From contig JAJEKV010000002.1 in NCBI GenBank assembly GCA_021234155.1, forward strand, positions 39,235,841-39,299,840: a stretch of DNA of 64,000 bases. Reading direction: 5' to 3'. Positions 1-9,822 of the stretch are shown here, piece by piece. The DNA is from Isoetes taiwanensis (Eukaryota; Streptophyta; Lycopodiopsida; Isoetales; Isoetaceae). The notes under the pieces are model-generated. The model saw only the letters and a list, made by a program, of their open reading frames with translations, did not search any database and had not been told where the DNA came from. Each line of letters opens with the position of its first letter. Positions within the stretch are counted from its first letter, which is position 1. A program made the translations under genes and the position numbers.

Positions 1-929
1 ATATGGGATGCAGTTACTTTGGCCCAAGTGAAAACTGGTCATTATCATGCACACATAAATCCCACCTTGGCACCAGGGCCCCAAGCTTATTTGCTTGCTT
101 CATTGTCCAGGAACAAGCTTGTAGCTATTGCATCAATTCGCACGGGGTCCCACAGGCTACGGATTGAGACAGGTAAATGGGAGCGGCCACAATTGCCGCG
201 AGAATTTTATTTACAATGCATCATTGGCTTCGAAATAACAGATTCAATAGTGTCAGGCTGTTTTAAAGCTTGCAATTGTCTAACATATTCCACAGTTGCT
301 CATGAACACTCTAGACAAACAGTTTAAAGTTGGACTGAAGCATAATATAGTTAAAAGATTGAGTCACCTTAAAGGATCTTCGCATGTCAAATCACAAGTT
401 GCATCACAAAATATGCAGAAATGATGGTACTTAAAGCTGGATACCAAACACGTTGATTATGAAATGGCTATGAAGAACATTATATATGCTTTTGCAAATT
501 TGCTCTCTAGAGAAATATTCATTTGCAGAGCAATGAAATGAAATGAAATGAAATGTTTGTTACGTCTTATCGAGACCTATCAGGTCTATAAGATGAAGAT
601 ATTTACAAAAAATATATTATCATGTCTCACTCTCGTATTCCTCCCTCTTATATCCTTCTACATCAGTTTTATCATCAAAATTATGTGTCTCATCTTCCCC
701 CTTCTCGTTATCCGAACCATTATTTTGTTTTTTACAGAGACTACTTTCATACAAAATTCTCTTTTTTTTAATACTTCATGTATATATAAACACTTACTTG
801 ATTCACGAGAAGTTCAAACAAATCAATTAGCGATGCAACTTTTATCTTGTATTTGCTCCTGATGTCCTAGTACTTGATACATTATAATAGAGTATGTGCT
901 TCATCCTAAACCACTATGTCAACTACTTC
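1..929. other. Gene-poor left edge
   Basis: No coding region can be supported here. Open frames are short and have no recognisable motif. The stretch is AT-rich and contains one short pentanucleotide repeat near its middle. It may be the distal flank of the decayed LINE that begins about position 930. Confidence 0.5.
532..555. repeat. (AATGA)n microsatellite
   Basis: About five tandem copies of the pentamer AATGA are directly visible. It is a simple-sequence repeat with no sign of function. Confidence 0.9.
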
Positions 930-959
930 TGTAATTTCTCTACAACCAACGAAAGCCCG

Positions 960-1976
960 CAGGGAGGCTAGGTGCCTAGACCTCACATCCATAAAGGATA
1001 ACCATTTGGACAAGTGTTTTAACAATGTTCCCTTACGCGGCCAATTCCATAGCTCCATTTTGCTGCTCTAATTTTGAAGTGCACATAATGCCTTTAGGCC
1101 ATTGCTATATTGTTGCTCAATGCAGAGATCCCAACGGTAATTATTGCTTAAAGTAATCCCAAGATATTTGAAAGATGGCACATTTTCCAGGGGCATCCCT
1201 TTATGCAAGAATTCAGATTGAGAACAAGATCCAACTACTTAGTTTTTTATATATTCGCGGTCATTCTTGTTTGGTCACAAAACTTTGATAACATTTTAAA
1301 ATGCATCTCTAACCCCTTTTTACTGCGTGCCACCGTGGCTACATCATTAGCATAAAGTAAGAGTGAAATCACATAGCTCATCAAAGGAGCGTCAACTCCT
1401 TCATGAAACAATATCCAATCTTTTAGTTCATCTATGAAAATGCCAAACAGTATAGGAGATAGAGAGCATCCTTGTTTTACATCGATGCTGTTTCATTCTG
1501 GCCCATTTCAGTTTCTAACCAAGGGTGTGACAATTCCACTAGACTTTCTCATAAAGCATTTTAACAACCCCTTTAATATTAATAGGTACATTCAATGCGT
1601 TCATACGTTCCCATAATCTATCTCTTGGAACCATGTCAAAAGCTTTCTGAAAATCTACAAATGCCATAAAAATTGGTTTCTTCTTACCTTTGGCGCTGTG
1701 CACTATGGTCCTTACTGTGACTAGTTGATCTATTTTTGAATGTTTAGTTCTAAATCCCCCTTGTCCATGCACTTTCACTTCATTTTCCTCTGTCCAAGTG
1801 CTTAGCTTTCTTTCCACTATTGTTGCAAATAGTTTTGCCCATATGCTACTCATAAGTATGGTTCGATAGTTGCCAAGTATTGTTTTATCTTCGCTCTTAT
1901 GCACAGGCACTGTCCGATTACATTGCCATTCTTTTGGGAAACCTTGCTTCATCGCTTTATTAAACATCTTCATCAC
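960..1976 (-). pseudogene. LINE reverse transcriptase fragment
   Basis: The minus-strand frame 1976-1539 carries RT motifs in order: LGNYRTILMSS (family NYRPI-type), GGFRTKHSKIDQL, then AFVDFQKAFDMV with the first catalytic aspartate. Continuing toward lower coordinates in shifted frames there are KQGCSLSPILFG, then LLYANDVA at about 1335-1360, and a post-RT FKYLGITL motif near 1160. The YADD catalytic box therefore reads YAND: the first aspartate is replaced. Frameshifts and stops make it a pseudogene. It is downstream of the endonuclease fragment in the same element. Confidence 0.8.
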
Positions 1977-2278
1977 ATACTAGACTACGCTATCTTCTAT
2001 CCATTTCAGTAATTCAGCCGCTAGTCCACACCTATCAAGTGCTTTGCCATTTGATAATTGTTGAATGCCATCCTTGACATCTGTACATGCGAAGAAAATT
2101 GGATCGGATGCATCTGGCAACTCCGTATTCATACATTGAGCTGTTCTTTATGATAAAGCCATTTCACATGCTCAAAAAGAGCCTCAGTTGGAAACTGCAT
2201 AGCTACTTCTTTTTTCGCCTCAGTTTGTTCCAGAATTTTTGCGGGTCTTGTACCCATTCATTTATCAAGGTCTCCTAT

Positions 2279-2979
2279 CTAGATTTTATATATGCTCCCT
2301 TCTTCCTTCTGATTATGCCCCTTATATCTCTTTAGTTCTGTCAGCTTGTGCTCTTCTATTGCATTCAAAAATGTAGTGCATGCTTCTTTGCATTCATCAT
2401 CAAACCATGCATTATAAGATAAACCTTTTCGTGCTCTATTAGATTGAAAACATTCTTTGGCTGCTGAGATCATAGCATTTGTTAGCGTCGCACTCATTTT
2501 CTCAGTTGTCTCACATATTTTAACCAGGATGGATTTGAATCTATCTTTCTTCTGCCAATTCAAGAACATTTTTGGGTTTCTCTTAGTTTCTTGTACATGA
2601 ACTTTTTGCACTGTGATAGAGACAAATAATGGATGGTAGTCTGATTCTCCTCTCCCTTCTAGTATCTTGAATTCCTCTATTTGACCTACGAAATTCTCAC
2701 TGCAAATAAGGTAATCAACTACATTCTTTCCTTTGCATGTGCATATATCAGTGCCAAGGAACCATCGCATATACACAAATCAAAGCTAGAACACAAAGCC
2801 AATAAAGACTTACTCAATGCGGCCAAATCCCCCATATCGTTTGTCCGTGCTTGCATGCCTTTCGTTCTCCCATTAAAATCACCTATTAGCATGATATCTC
2901 CTTGTGCTGAGTATCTAAGTATGTCCTGTTCTAGATGGAAAAACGGCTCTGTTGGGTCCAGTTCCATTCTCATGTACAC
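2279..2979 (-). pseudogene. LINE endonuclease domain fragment
   Basis: Two overlapping minus-strand frames (2719-2979 and 2279-2776) together encode an exonuclease-endonuclease-phosphatase-type LINE endonuclease. The first holds the metal-binding GDFNGRT motif; the second holds VVDYLICSE and an ESDYHPLF motif. The latter matches the family's SDHxP motif except that the expected histidine is tyrosine. A YNAWFDDEC motif, typical of the linker before the RT, follows. The break between the two frames is a frameshift at about 2720-2776. Its family role is target-DNA nicking for target-primed reverse transcription; this copy cannot do it intact. The domain call is firm, the clade is not. Confidence 0.75.
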
Positions 2980-3095
2980 TACCTAGTTAAGAAGAAGAAG
3001 CCATATAGAAGCCTAGGGGATGGGAAATCACATAAACTCTGACGCATTTCCAAGACAAAAAAGGAGACATTGACATCTAGGCCCATATGAATAGG

Positions 3096-3103
3096 ATTGG
3101 AGA
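3096..3103. repeat. 8-bp target site duplication, left copy
   Basis: ATTGGAGA immediately precedes the element's left CAGGGATA end and recurs immediately after its right end at 12708-12715. Eight bases is the duplication length generated by hAT transposases. Confidence 0.95.
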
Positions 3104-3121
3104 CAGGGATAAGTTCAATAC
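3104..3121. repeat. hAT left terminal inverted repeat
   Basis: It begins CAGGGATAAGTTC and pairs with the reverse complement of the right end, CAGGGATAGGTTC, over about 18 bp with three mismatches. Confidence 0.92.
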
Positions 3122-3226
3122 TGTATATGTTTTATACGTAATATATATTTTTCAAAAGATACGGCACAAATTTGACGTATAATACGTCAAAAATACGTCC
3201 AAAAACATTTCCGGCGTCGAAAAAAA

Positions 3227-3479
3227 TTTGCGTAAGCGAAAACAACAGTTTCGCTTACGAGAAGATAGTTTCGCGTAAGCGAAACCGTTGTTTTCGCTTA
3301 TGCAAAGCGAGGAAATTTTTGCGTAAGCGAAAGCAACTGTTTCGCTTACGCAAAAATAGTTTCGCATACTGTTTTCGCTTACGCAAACTTTTTTAAACTT
3401 TGCGTAAGCGAAATCAAGAGTTTCGCTACCGCGAAAGTATCTTCGCGTAAGCGAAACTGTTGTTTTCGGTTACGCAAAA
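3227..3479. repeat. Left subterminal array of the GCGTAAGCGAAA motif
   Basis: About a dozen copies of GCGTAAGCGAAA or its complement TTTCGCTTACGC occur in this 250 bp, mostly as head-to-head pairs separated by seven bases. Full copies read TTTCGCGTAAGCGAAA, a 6-bp stem around a GTAA loop. hAT transposases are known to bind short repeated subterminal motifs through their BED zinc finger, so these are the likely binding sites. The arginine/lysine-rich reading frames across the array are by-products of the repeat. Confidence 0.93.
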
Positions 3480-3563
3480 TTTTACAAAGCATTTTAGGGC
3501 ATTTTGTTAAGGGAAAAAAAGTTTTTGCGCTACTGTCTGGTCTATTTTGAGCATGTGAATTAT

Positions 3564-3572
3564 TATATATAA
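3564..3572 (+). promoter_or_regulatory. Candidate TATA box of the transposase gene
   Basis: TATATATAA lies between the left subterminal array and the transposase, about 365 bp before the ATG at 3935. The position fits a core promoter followed by a leader of about 330 nt, but AT-rich sequence alone could produce it. Confidence 0.4.
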
Positions 3573-3599
3573 GAAGAATGTGTTTAGCCCTAGAATTCA

Positions 3600-3934
3600 C
3601 CTCGAACGTTGACTACCAGGTCGAGTCAACATACTCCTTGGGAAATGGTCAGCCTTTGAGGGTTGGGTTTTGCGTTCGGGGCCTGACGCCGGAATATGTG
3701 AAGTGAGATTACTCCTTCACAAAGTTTTCCGACCTTGGGTTCCTACCCTATTCCTTAGAGACCTAAAGGTTCTTGTCTTTCCCTCCTTACGCTCGAACGA
3801 GACGTCGATGTAACATATGCGTAGTGAGCTTGCTCCTTCGCATATATAGACGTCGGCCTTTAGTTCGGACGATTAAGGAGTCTTTACCCTTTAGAATAGC
3901 AGAGCAGAGACAGTGATTTTAGATAGCAGCAGGG
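3600..3934 (+). other. Transposase leader with two similar hairpins
   Basis: The presumed leader contains two diverged copies of a roughly 65-bp block (about 3676-3742 and about 3793-3857). Each copy contains a small inverted repeat: GTGAAGTGAG...CTCCTTCAC in the first and TATGCGTAGTGAG...CTCCTTCGCATA in the second. A third imperfect palindrome, GTTGAC...GTCAAC, is near 3608. These may be RNA hairpins or further transposase contact sites; function is unknown. Confidence 0.5.
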
Positions 3935-6473
3935 ATGGCAGCTGGGCACGCATCTACATCAGGCGGCGCTGGGGGCCATGCATCTACATCCCGTGCCGCC
4001 GGCGGTCATGCATCATCATCTAGGGGTGCGCGGCCGTCGCGCGGTCATGGCAGGGTCACGGGGGTTGCAGCAGCACGTGGAAGAATTGTATGTCGAAATA
4101 CTGGTGGTCGAAGGAGAGGTCCTGAGTGGGGATTTGTGAAGGAATTTGGCCAGAATGAGTGGCAATGTGTGTTTTGTGGGTACACGTTAATAAATGGATC
4201 TGCGACAAGAATACGAGCTCATCTTTTACGTGACTCTAAAATTGGGGTGCAAACTTGTACGGCATCTGCTGACATACGACAAGATGCAATTGAAGTGTTG
4301 GGTCTAAAAAAGAACTTCAGCAGAAAAACACAGCTAAGGGATAGTCAAGGACCTTCACCGTGCCAAGCAGAAGAGATCATTTACACCACCCCTCCTGCAG
4401 CGCCAATGTACCAACCAGAGGGTGGACTAAGGTCGATAGGAGGGTTAAGTAGGGCGCAAAAAGAATGGCAGAGACAATTGAAATAGTGGAAAGACAGACT
4501 AAGCAACAGAGGGTTGACCAATGCTTAACATCAGAGCAACTGAAGAAGACGCAATTGAAGGTTGTAGAGGCATTTTTATATACCGGATTGTCTCCACATG
4601 TCTTAGAACACAAAGTAATGAAAGAAGCCTTCCAAGAAGTTGCCAAAGCGGGGTCGGCTTTCAGGCTGCCATCATACAAGCATGCCAATAACAAAATGGT
4701 AGATGAAATACACGGGAAAATGGTGGAGAAGGTGGAGATGAAGTTGTGTCGTGTTACTGAAGCCAGGCCAGCTTCACTAGTGACTGATGGTTGGAGCAAT
4801 GTAAACAAGGACCACCTTATAAACTTTATGATCGTCTATCCAGGGGGCGAAGTATTTTTGAAGACCGTGGAAACTAAAACTGATCAGGTGACAGGAGATT
4901 GGATTTTTCAGAAAACAAAGGCTGTGATAGAGAGTTTTGGGCCGAAGAGAATATTTCAGGTCGTAATGGACAATGCGTCTAATTGTAAGTTAGCGGGTGA
5001 AATGTTGGGTCTGAATTTCCAGGATTGCACGCGACCAGCTGCCAATGCCATTGCCTAAACTTATTGCTCAAGGACTGGTTTTCACAGCACACTTGGTTCA
5101 AAGATCCCATTCAAAAGGCCCGTCATCTTGTGAAATTCATCACAAAGAAGCTGACAATTTATGCCAAGTCATTGCGTCAGAAGGCCCTAGCACTCATGAA
5201 TCCTGGTCAGACTCGGTTTGGTTCCAATTACATTTGTCTTGAAAGAGCGCTTAGGTGTCGCGACCCGATTATCTCGACCTTCAACCATACAGAGTTCTTT
5301 GAATGGGAGAGGAGGCAGAAGGGCAAAAATGCATCAAAACATCGGCAGCAAGCTGCTGCCCTTCGAGAAATGATTGGGCGGGAGACATTTTGGAAAGGCG
5401 TAAAGAATGTTGTCAAGTGCATGCAACCTGTTTGTCATGCCATCAAAACCCTTGATTCTTCGAAGGCAAGCACTGGAAAGGTCTGGAGGTGTTGGCACTC
5501 CATTCAATCCTTTCTAGAACGTGATGGCCCCAATGCACCATTTGATAATGCTAAGCACGCAACACTGTTCAGATGCTTCAATGAACGATGGAAGAAGTCC
5601 TACAATGATCTTCATGGCGCCGCACATGCCTTAGACCCACACAACCACGATATGGACCAGCATACAGATAAAGAAGTGATGGATTCATTGAAGAAGATTG
5701 CAAAAATGTATTATCCGAACAGCTCGGACTATAAGACCTTCATTGCCGAGTTAACTGAATACCAGAACTTGAGTGGAAGGTGGGCAAATGAAGAGCTTCA
5801 CGATGCACTGGAGAGTCATAAAAAGGAACCAAATATGGAATCCTATGCATGGTGGCAAGCCCATGGACAGGTTACTGATACGTTACAGGCCCTTGCAATG
5901 ACTATCCTCTCCTTGGTATCCTCCAATAGTGCAAGTGAGAGGAATTGGAGTGCTTATAAGTACATACACAGTGTCACACGAAATCGCCTGTTGCATAAGA
6001 AGGCTGACAAACTTGTATATAACTTCTCAAATTGGTGGCTTTTGAATCGCAACAGTGCAGATTCCGAAGTGGAAGAGGACAGCTTCAAAGACAGTGAGGA
6101 CGAGTTGCTTGCTGTAAATGCCGCTAACCATGTTGATGAGGACATTCAACATACCCATTTTGTCGATGCCGAAGATGATTTAGATAAGAACATGTTCTCG
6201 GACGACTCAGACGACAGCGAAGATACAGAAGAGGAGTCTGATGCAGAAAGGCCAGGTCCAAGTAATACAGGAGATCCGCTTGAGGACTTAACGGTACGTG
6301 ATCCAGCGGACTCTCCAATGCCAGTTACCCAGACAAACAGGCAACGTGTCAGAAGAAACACATCTCGAGGATGTTGCAGTAAGGGAAAGGGCCAGAGGAG
6401 GTTCAACCTAACCCTGCAGGCAGAAGAGGACGAAACTCTGGATGATGAAACTGATGAAGATGGTGCTGCCTAG
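3935..6473 (+). CDS. hAT transposase (BED finger, DUF659, hAT dimerisation), two frameshifts
   Basis: Three overlapping plus-strand frames (3935-4486, 4465-5058, 5025-6473) form one hAT transposase. Frame 1 has a Gly/Ala/His/Ser-rich start, then a BED-type zinc finger (WQCVFCGY... with RIRAHLL) near residues 70-110. Frame 2 holds the DUF659 part of the RNase H-like core: SLVTDGWSN, VVMDNASNCK. Frame 3 begins with CQCHCLNLLL and ends with the dimerisation region: YAWWQAHG, LSLVSSNSASERNWS, HSVTRNRLL, LVYNFSNWW. A long acidic C-terminal tail follows. The family cuts the element at its ends and reinserts it with 8-bp duplications, as seen here. The frame changes at about 4470 and 5040 are either inactivating indels, sequence errors or splice points; no good splice pair was seen. 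The ATG at 3935 precedes all domains. Confidence 0.9.
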
Positions 6474-6508
6474 AAAAATGATGTGATTGTAACTGTGCTG
6501 GCACTATT

Positions 6509-6514
6509 AATAAA
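6509..6514 (+). terminator. Candidate poly(A) signal of the transposase
   Basis: AATAAA occurs about 35 bases after the transposase stop codon and is followed by T-rich sequence, as expected for a plant 3' end. Confidence 0.5.
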
Positions 6515-6884
6515 AAGTAAAGTTTTTTGTTATAAGTTTTTGTCTTCTGTATATTTCGTTACCGTGTTCTATGTTTCTTTCATGTATGATGATTTAGGGT
6601 CATTTCAACAATTTGTAACTTCGTTCGGTGTTTCATTCATGTGTAACCCCAGTCGACATTGCCTAGAGAAACCTCGCCGTGTTCCATTACCTCCATCGAC
6701 CATAGTATCTTCTGAACCCTCCTCGGATCAGATCCGTCTCGACTTCCGTTGCTGCTTGCCTCTTCGCATGCCACAGAATCTTGCTGATGAGAAGTAATCT
6801 ACGCATGCCAAGGGGCCAAACAGCCACGGACCAGTTGGGACGAATCTGATGCTGAAGAGGGTTCATAAGGTACATGATCCACAT

Positions 6885-7122
6885 CGTCCCATCCACTGGA
6901 TAGGTAAGACGTATCTCCAGTACGCCAAATTGGCATTTGAATGCTATCAGGACCCTATACCTGTACTCCATTCTTTTGGGTGGCACATGCTCTACATACC
7001 TAATGGGTTTATATGGCAGGTGCCACCTAAAGGAATGGAGGTACAGATACACGATCCCGATGGCATTCAAACGCACATTTGGCATATCGGAGTTACGTCT
7101 TACCTATCCAGTGGACGGGACA
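6885..7122. repeat. Large inverted repeat (about 105-bp arms)
   Basis: The block 6885-6987 is a diverged reverse complement of 7018-7122, with a loop of about 30 bp. Shared runs include CCACTGGATAGGTAAGACGT in one arm and its complement in the other. The arms make similar peptides when read on opposite strands, which explains the spurious open frames here. It lies inside the hAT element between transposase and kinase. A transcript could fold into a long hairpin; it may equally be a foldback element nested in the transposon. Confidence 0.8.
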
Positions 7123-7146
7123 ATGGAACAAGTGATATCAGAGTGA

Positions 7147-7230
7147 AAGCATCGAGACTTCCCAAATCTTGCTTTCACGCTACATTGCCCAAAGAGGCGG
7201 GGAAAGAAAGATTGAGAAGTCTCGATGCTT
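7147..7230. repeat. Perfect 15-bp inverted repeat
   Basis: AAGCATCGAGACTTC (7147-7161) recurs as its exact reverse complement at 7216-7230, giving a stem of 15 bp with a loop of 54 nt. It directly follows the larger inverted repeat and contributes to a hairpin-rich block between two genes of the transposon. Confidence 0.85.
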
Positions 7231-7955
7231 GAATTCATCAATCACTAATCTCTAATGAACCCACAAAATCGCAAGCAACCACTAGGCGGATATCATCCGT
7301 GGCCACAATAAAAATAGAGTACTCAAAAACCTTGTTACCTCCGTCCTTGTACAATCCACCACGACGCCAAAGGGGACGCGTCCTCTAATTTCAAGTCACA
7401 GTGCTGCTGGAGGTTCTCCATCAATAGCAAGAGTTAGGATATTCCATGATTTGGTGCCTAACAGCCGCTATATAGATGGACAAAGCCCAGGCACCACTTT
7501 GGCTTGAAATTAGGGTACGCTCTCACCTCTGACGTCATAGCAACTTGCATACGAGAACTTTTACCTCTAGAACGAACGATTTTTGCTCCAGATCCCATTT
7601 GGGGTTTTTTTGTGTAATATAACCTAGCAAAGTAACTAAACCACATTGACACAGAGAGACTCCAAAAGAGAGCCAGAACAAAGCTCGCTCTTTCTAAAGG
7701 AGGTAACAAGAATTTCAAGAAGTCTATATTGTTTGCCACGGAGAATATCAAGCCTGGTGAACTGACAACCATTCAAGAGGGTCACGCTCCAGGCTTACTC
7801 CCTTTTCGAGTTTCCTGCTTGATATATCTAAATCGCCACCTAAAATGAGTGAGCGACCTCATCCTAGAGGGCAATTTTGATACATCAAATAGGACAAACA
7901 AAAGAGACTAAGCCAGGGTGAAAGAGATGACAGTTAGTCCACTAATCCTAATTGG
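7231..7955. other. Non-coding interior of the hAT element
   Basis: No supported gene. The open frames here are short and lack motifs. The stretch connects the hairpin-rich block with the foldback at 7956-8054. Confidence 0.4.
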
Positions 7956-8054
7956 CATCTGTCCCTCTACATCAGGCCCTTCTTTTCAGTGATCACCATG
8001 GTTTTAACAACTATGATGTTCAAAGAAAAGAAGGCCTGACATGAGGTCCAGATG
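7956..8054. repeat. Foldback with about 30-bp arms
   Basis: 7956-7986 (CATCTG...CCTTCTTTTC) is a near-complete reverse complement of 8025-8054 (GAAAAGAAGG...CAGATG) with a loop of about 38 nt. Size and near-perfect pairing resemble a small-RNA precursor, but there is no expression evidence. Confidence 0.8.
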
Positions 8055-8253
8055 TCAAATATGTTGCGTGTGCAGATGATTTGACTCACTCACATACTTA
8101 ACTATTACACAAACAACTCAATGCGGCAACCCAACCCCCAAAATTTTATTAAGACAACAAATCCTCGTCAACGAACGTTGGTTCATTCATGTGCATCTGA
8201 GATCTTAGGAAAAAATATCAAAAAAATAATGTAGATAGCAGTGTATTCGAAGC

Positions 8254-8523
8254 TCATGGGTTTAAGTAATCGTCCTGATCCTCCACCACCACGTTTGCAC
8301 CAGGATTCACCCAATCACCTGTTGGCCCAGGAGCGGGAGGCAGGTACTTGTTAATGTCTGGTACCTCCTCACCTTCACGCGGTTCTTCCACCTCCCTCCA
8401 AAGGTCCATTTCACGTTGGGTATGGAATGCGTGAGCCATTCCGTCCCTCCTGCGAGCAATCAGAGGTGGCATGGGGGGGGCATGCGTGATTGCATGTTGA
8501 GCACGGCATACTGGAACTCTCAT
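8254..8523 (-). CDS. Small acidic, proline-rich ORF on the opposite strand
   Basis: An 89-codon minus-strand frame of coding-like composition: a basic/histidine-rich start (RVPVCRAQHAITHAP), a charged middle (REMDLWREVEEPREGEEVP) and an ordered acidic end (NVVVEDQDDYLNP). No family is recognised. Its ATG overlaps the plus-strand ATG of the kinase-like gene within one CATG, so the two would be divergent with overlapping starts. The frame stays open upstream of this ATG, so the true start may lie higher and overlap the kinase gene's first segment. It could be another cargo gene, a truncated exon, or chance. Confidence 0.4.
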   Translation of the reverse strand: MRVPVCRAQHAITHAPPMPPLIARRRDGMAHAFHTQREMDLWREVEEPREGEEVPDINKYLPPAPGPTGDWVNPGANVVVEDQDDYLNP

Positions 8524-9822
8524 GAAAGATGCTGAGAGAGTTTTTGGGCCTCGAATGATAGAGCTAGAACCTGAAAAGATTGATTCTGAAAGGTATGCTT
8601 GGATAGATGGGAATGTATCTCGTACAACTGGAAATATGATTCATGCGGTGGCAAATTTAACTAGACCGCAGAGTGCCTAAAAGATAAGGCTGTGGAATGG
8701 AATACAGCTTGGACGAATCGAAAGCTTAGAAAGGAAACCCATCAACCCCCTCATCTAATTAAGAAAGTTTTGGTACAGACTATTAGAGCCAAGCGTCCTG
8801 GTGAGACTGATAAAGAGTGGGAAAAAAGAAAAAGGGTAGATGCCAAGACTATATGGTTTGCAATGGTGGATTCCTCTCAGATAATCAACAGGACTAGAAT
8901 TGGTTCGGGAACAGATAGAACGGTGTTCAAATGCAATATCTTGGATTCTAGTTTTCTTAAAGACGAACCCTATTGTGTTAAATTTCAGAATGATGATGTC
9001 CGATTAGGTACGGCGAGGCCTGATGTGATAGTAAAGGCCATGATGAAAAACATGAGGGAGTCGCAAATGCAGGTTAGACATGGCTCTATCATACGCTGCA
9101 TTGGTCATACAACTGGGTTAGAAAGAACAGGGTTGATATTTCCTTACTGGAATGGGGGTTCTTGTGCATCTCTTTTTGTGCATCATGGAGATAATGAGTT
9201 TGCGAGGCATGCATTTCAAAGATTAGGGTATAAGCCTAGTGTCGAGGTCGACGTCCATAAGCTTGAGCAACGGAGGAAGCAAGAGTTATATGTTGCTCAA
9301 AGAGTGGGTGATCTAACTATGTCGTTTTTAAGCGGCTTGCTTAAGCTTCATAAAGAGCACCATTTACACATGGACTTGCACCCGGGCAATGTCTTGCTTC
9401 ATTTTGACTTTGGGAAAGAGAGAGGATGCACGGACCCCCAGGCTATTTATATTGGTATATGTGATTGGGGAGAAGAAAGGCTAATAGGTGAGCTTGTGGA
9501 AGTGAAGCGGTGGGCATACAAAGGCATGGATGGTGCTGCCAAAAAGACGATTGAGAATGAAAGACTTGCCTATCCATACATGCATGATGATTTGTATTGG
9601 GGTCCAAAAAGAGATGGAACTAAGATGGTGCCTGCAAGGGTAGATTTCGACCTTTTAGGGGCAGCCTACTTTATCTATTACCTTGCTGATTTTGCACGCA
9701 GGCATTCTTTCTTGGAGGCTATGGGTACCACTGAACAAAGCCAGAGGTTTCGAAACATGTGCAATTATTTGAAGCACTGTGTCGAATCCCAATACGAGAC
9801 AAGGCACGCAAGTTTGATCTGA
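8522..9822 (+). CDS. Protein-kinase-like cargo gene, one frameshift
   Basis: The main frame (8665-9822) encodes a complete kinase fold. Numbering codons from 8692, there is a glycine loop RIGSGTDRTVFK (69-80), the ATP lysine in YCVKF (K97), the catalytic loop HMDLHPGN (D228, N233), DWG in place of DFG (D258), and a helix-F-like DFDLLGA near 318-324. The codon at 8692 is GTG, so translation should start upstream. A 52-codon frame from the ATG at 8522 ends at TAA 8678-8680 and looks coding (MKDAERVFGPRMIELEP); it overlaps the main frame by about 15 bp, so one indel separates them. Key residues are kept, so activity is plausible. No signal peptide or membrane segment is seen. It is not a receptor-like kinase; its exact family is unknown. 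It sits inside an intact hAT element. Confidence 0.85.

Larger units (their letters stand above)
930..2990 (-). mobile_element. Decayed non-LTR retrotransposon (LINE)
   Basis: Read on the minus strand, this stretch runs in LINE order: apurinic-type endonuclease (about 2980 to 2280), reverse transcriptase (about 1976 to 1300), then a post-RT region with an FKYLGI-type motif near 1150. Frameshifts and stops separate the parts, so it is not functional. The 5' end is not resolved; the hAT element inserted at 3104 lies just beyond it and may have split it. The RT and endonuclease signatures resemble CR1/L2/RTE-like elements more than plant L1, but the clade is not assigned. The 3' limit near 930 is approximate. 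Confidence 0.75.

Noticed and set aside
3152..3600. Several arginine/lysine/phenylalanine-rich open frames on both strands
   Set aside because: They are translations of the repeated GCGTAAGCGAAA motif and its complement in the subterminal array, not genes.
6483..7772. Open frames of 100-130 codons between transposase and kinase
   Set aside because: They lie on or around the inverted repeat, are mirrored on the opposite strand and show no domain.
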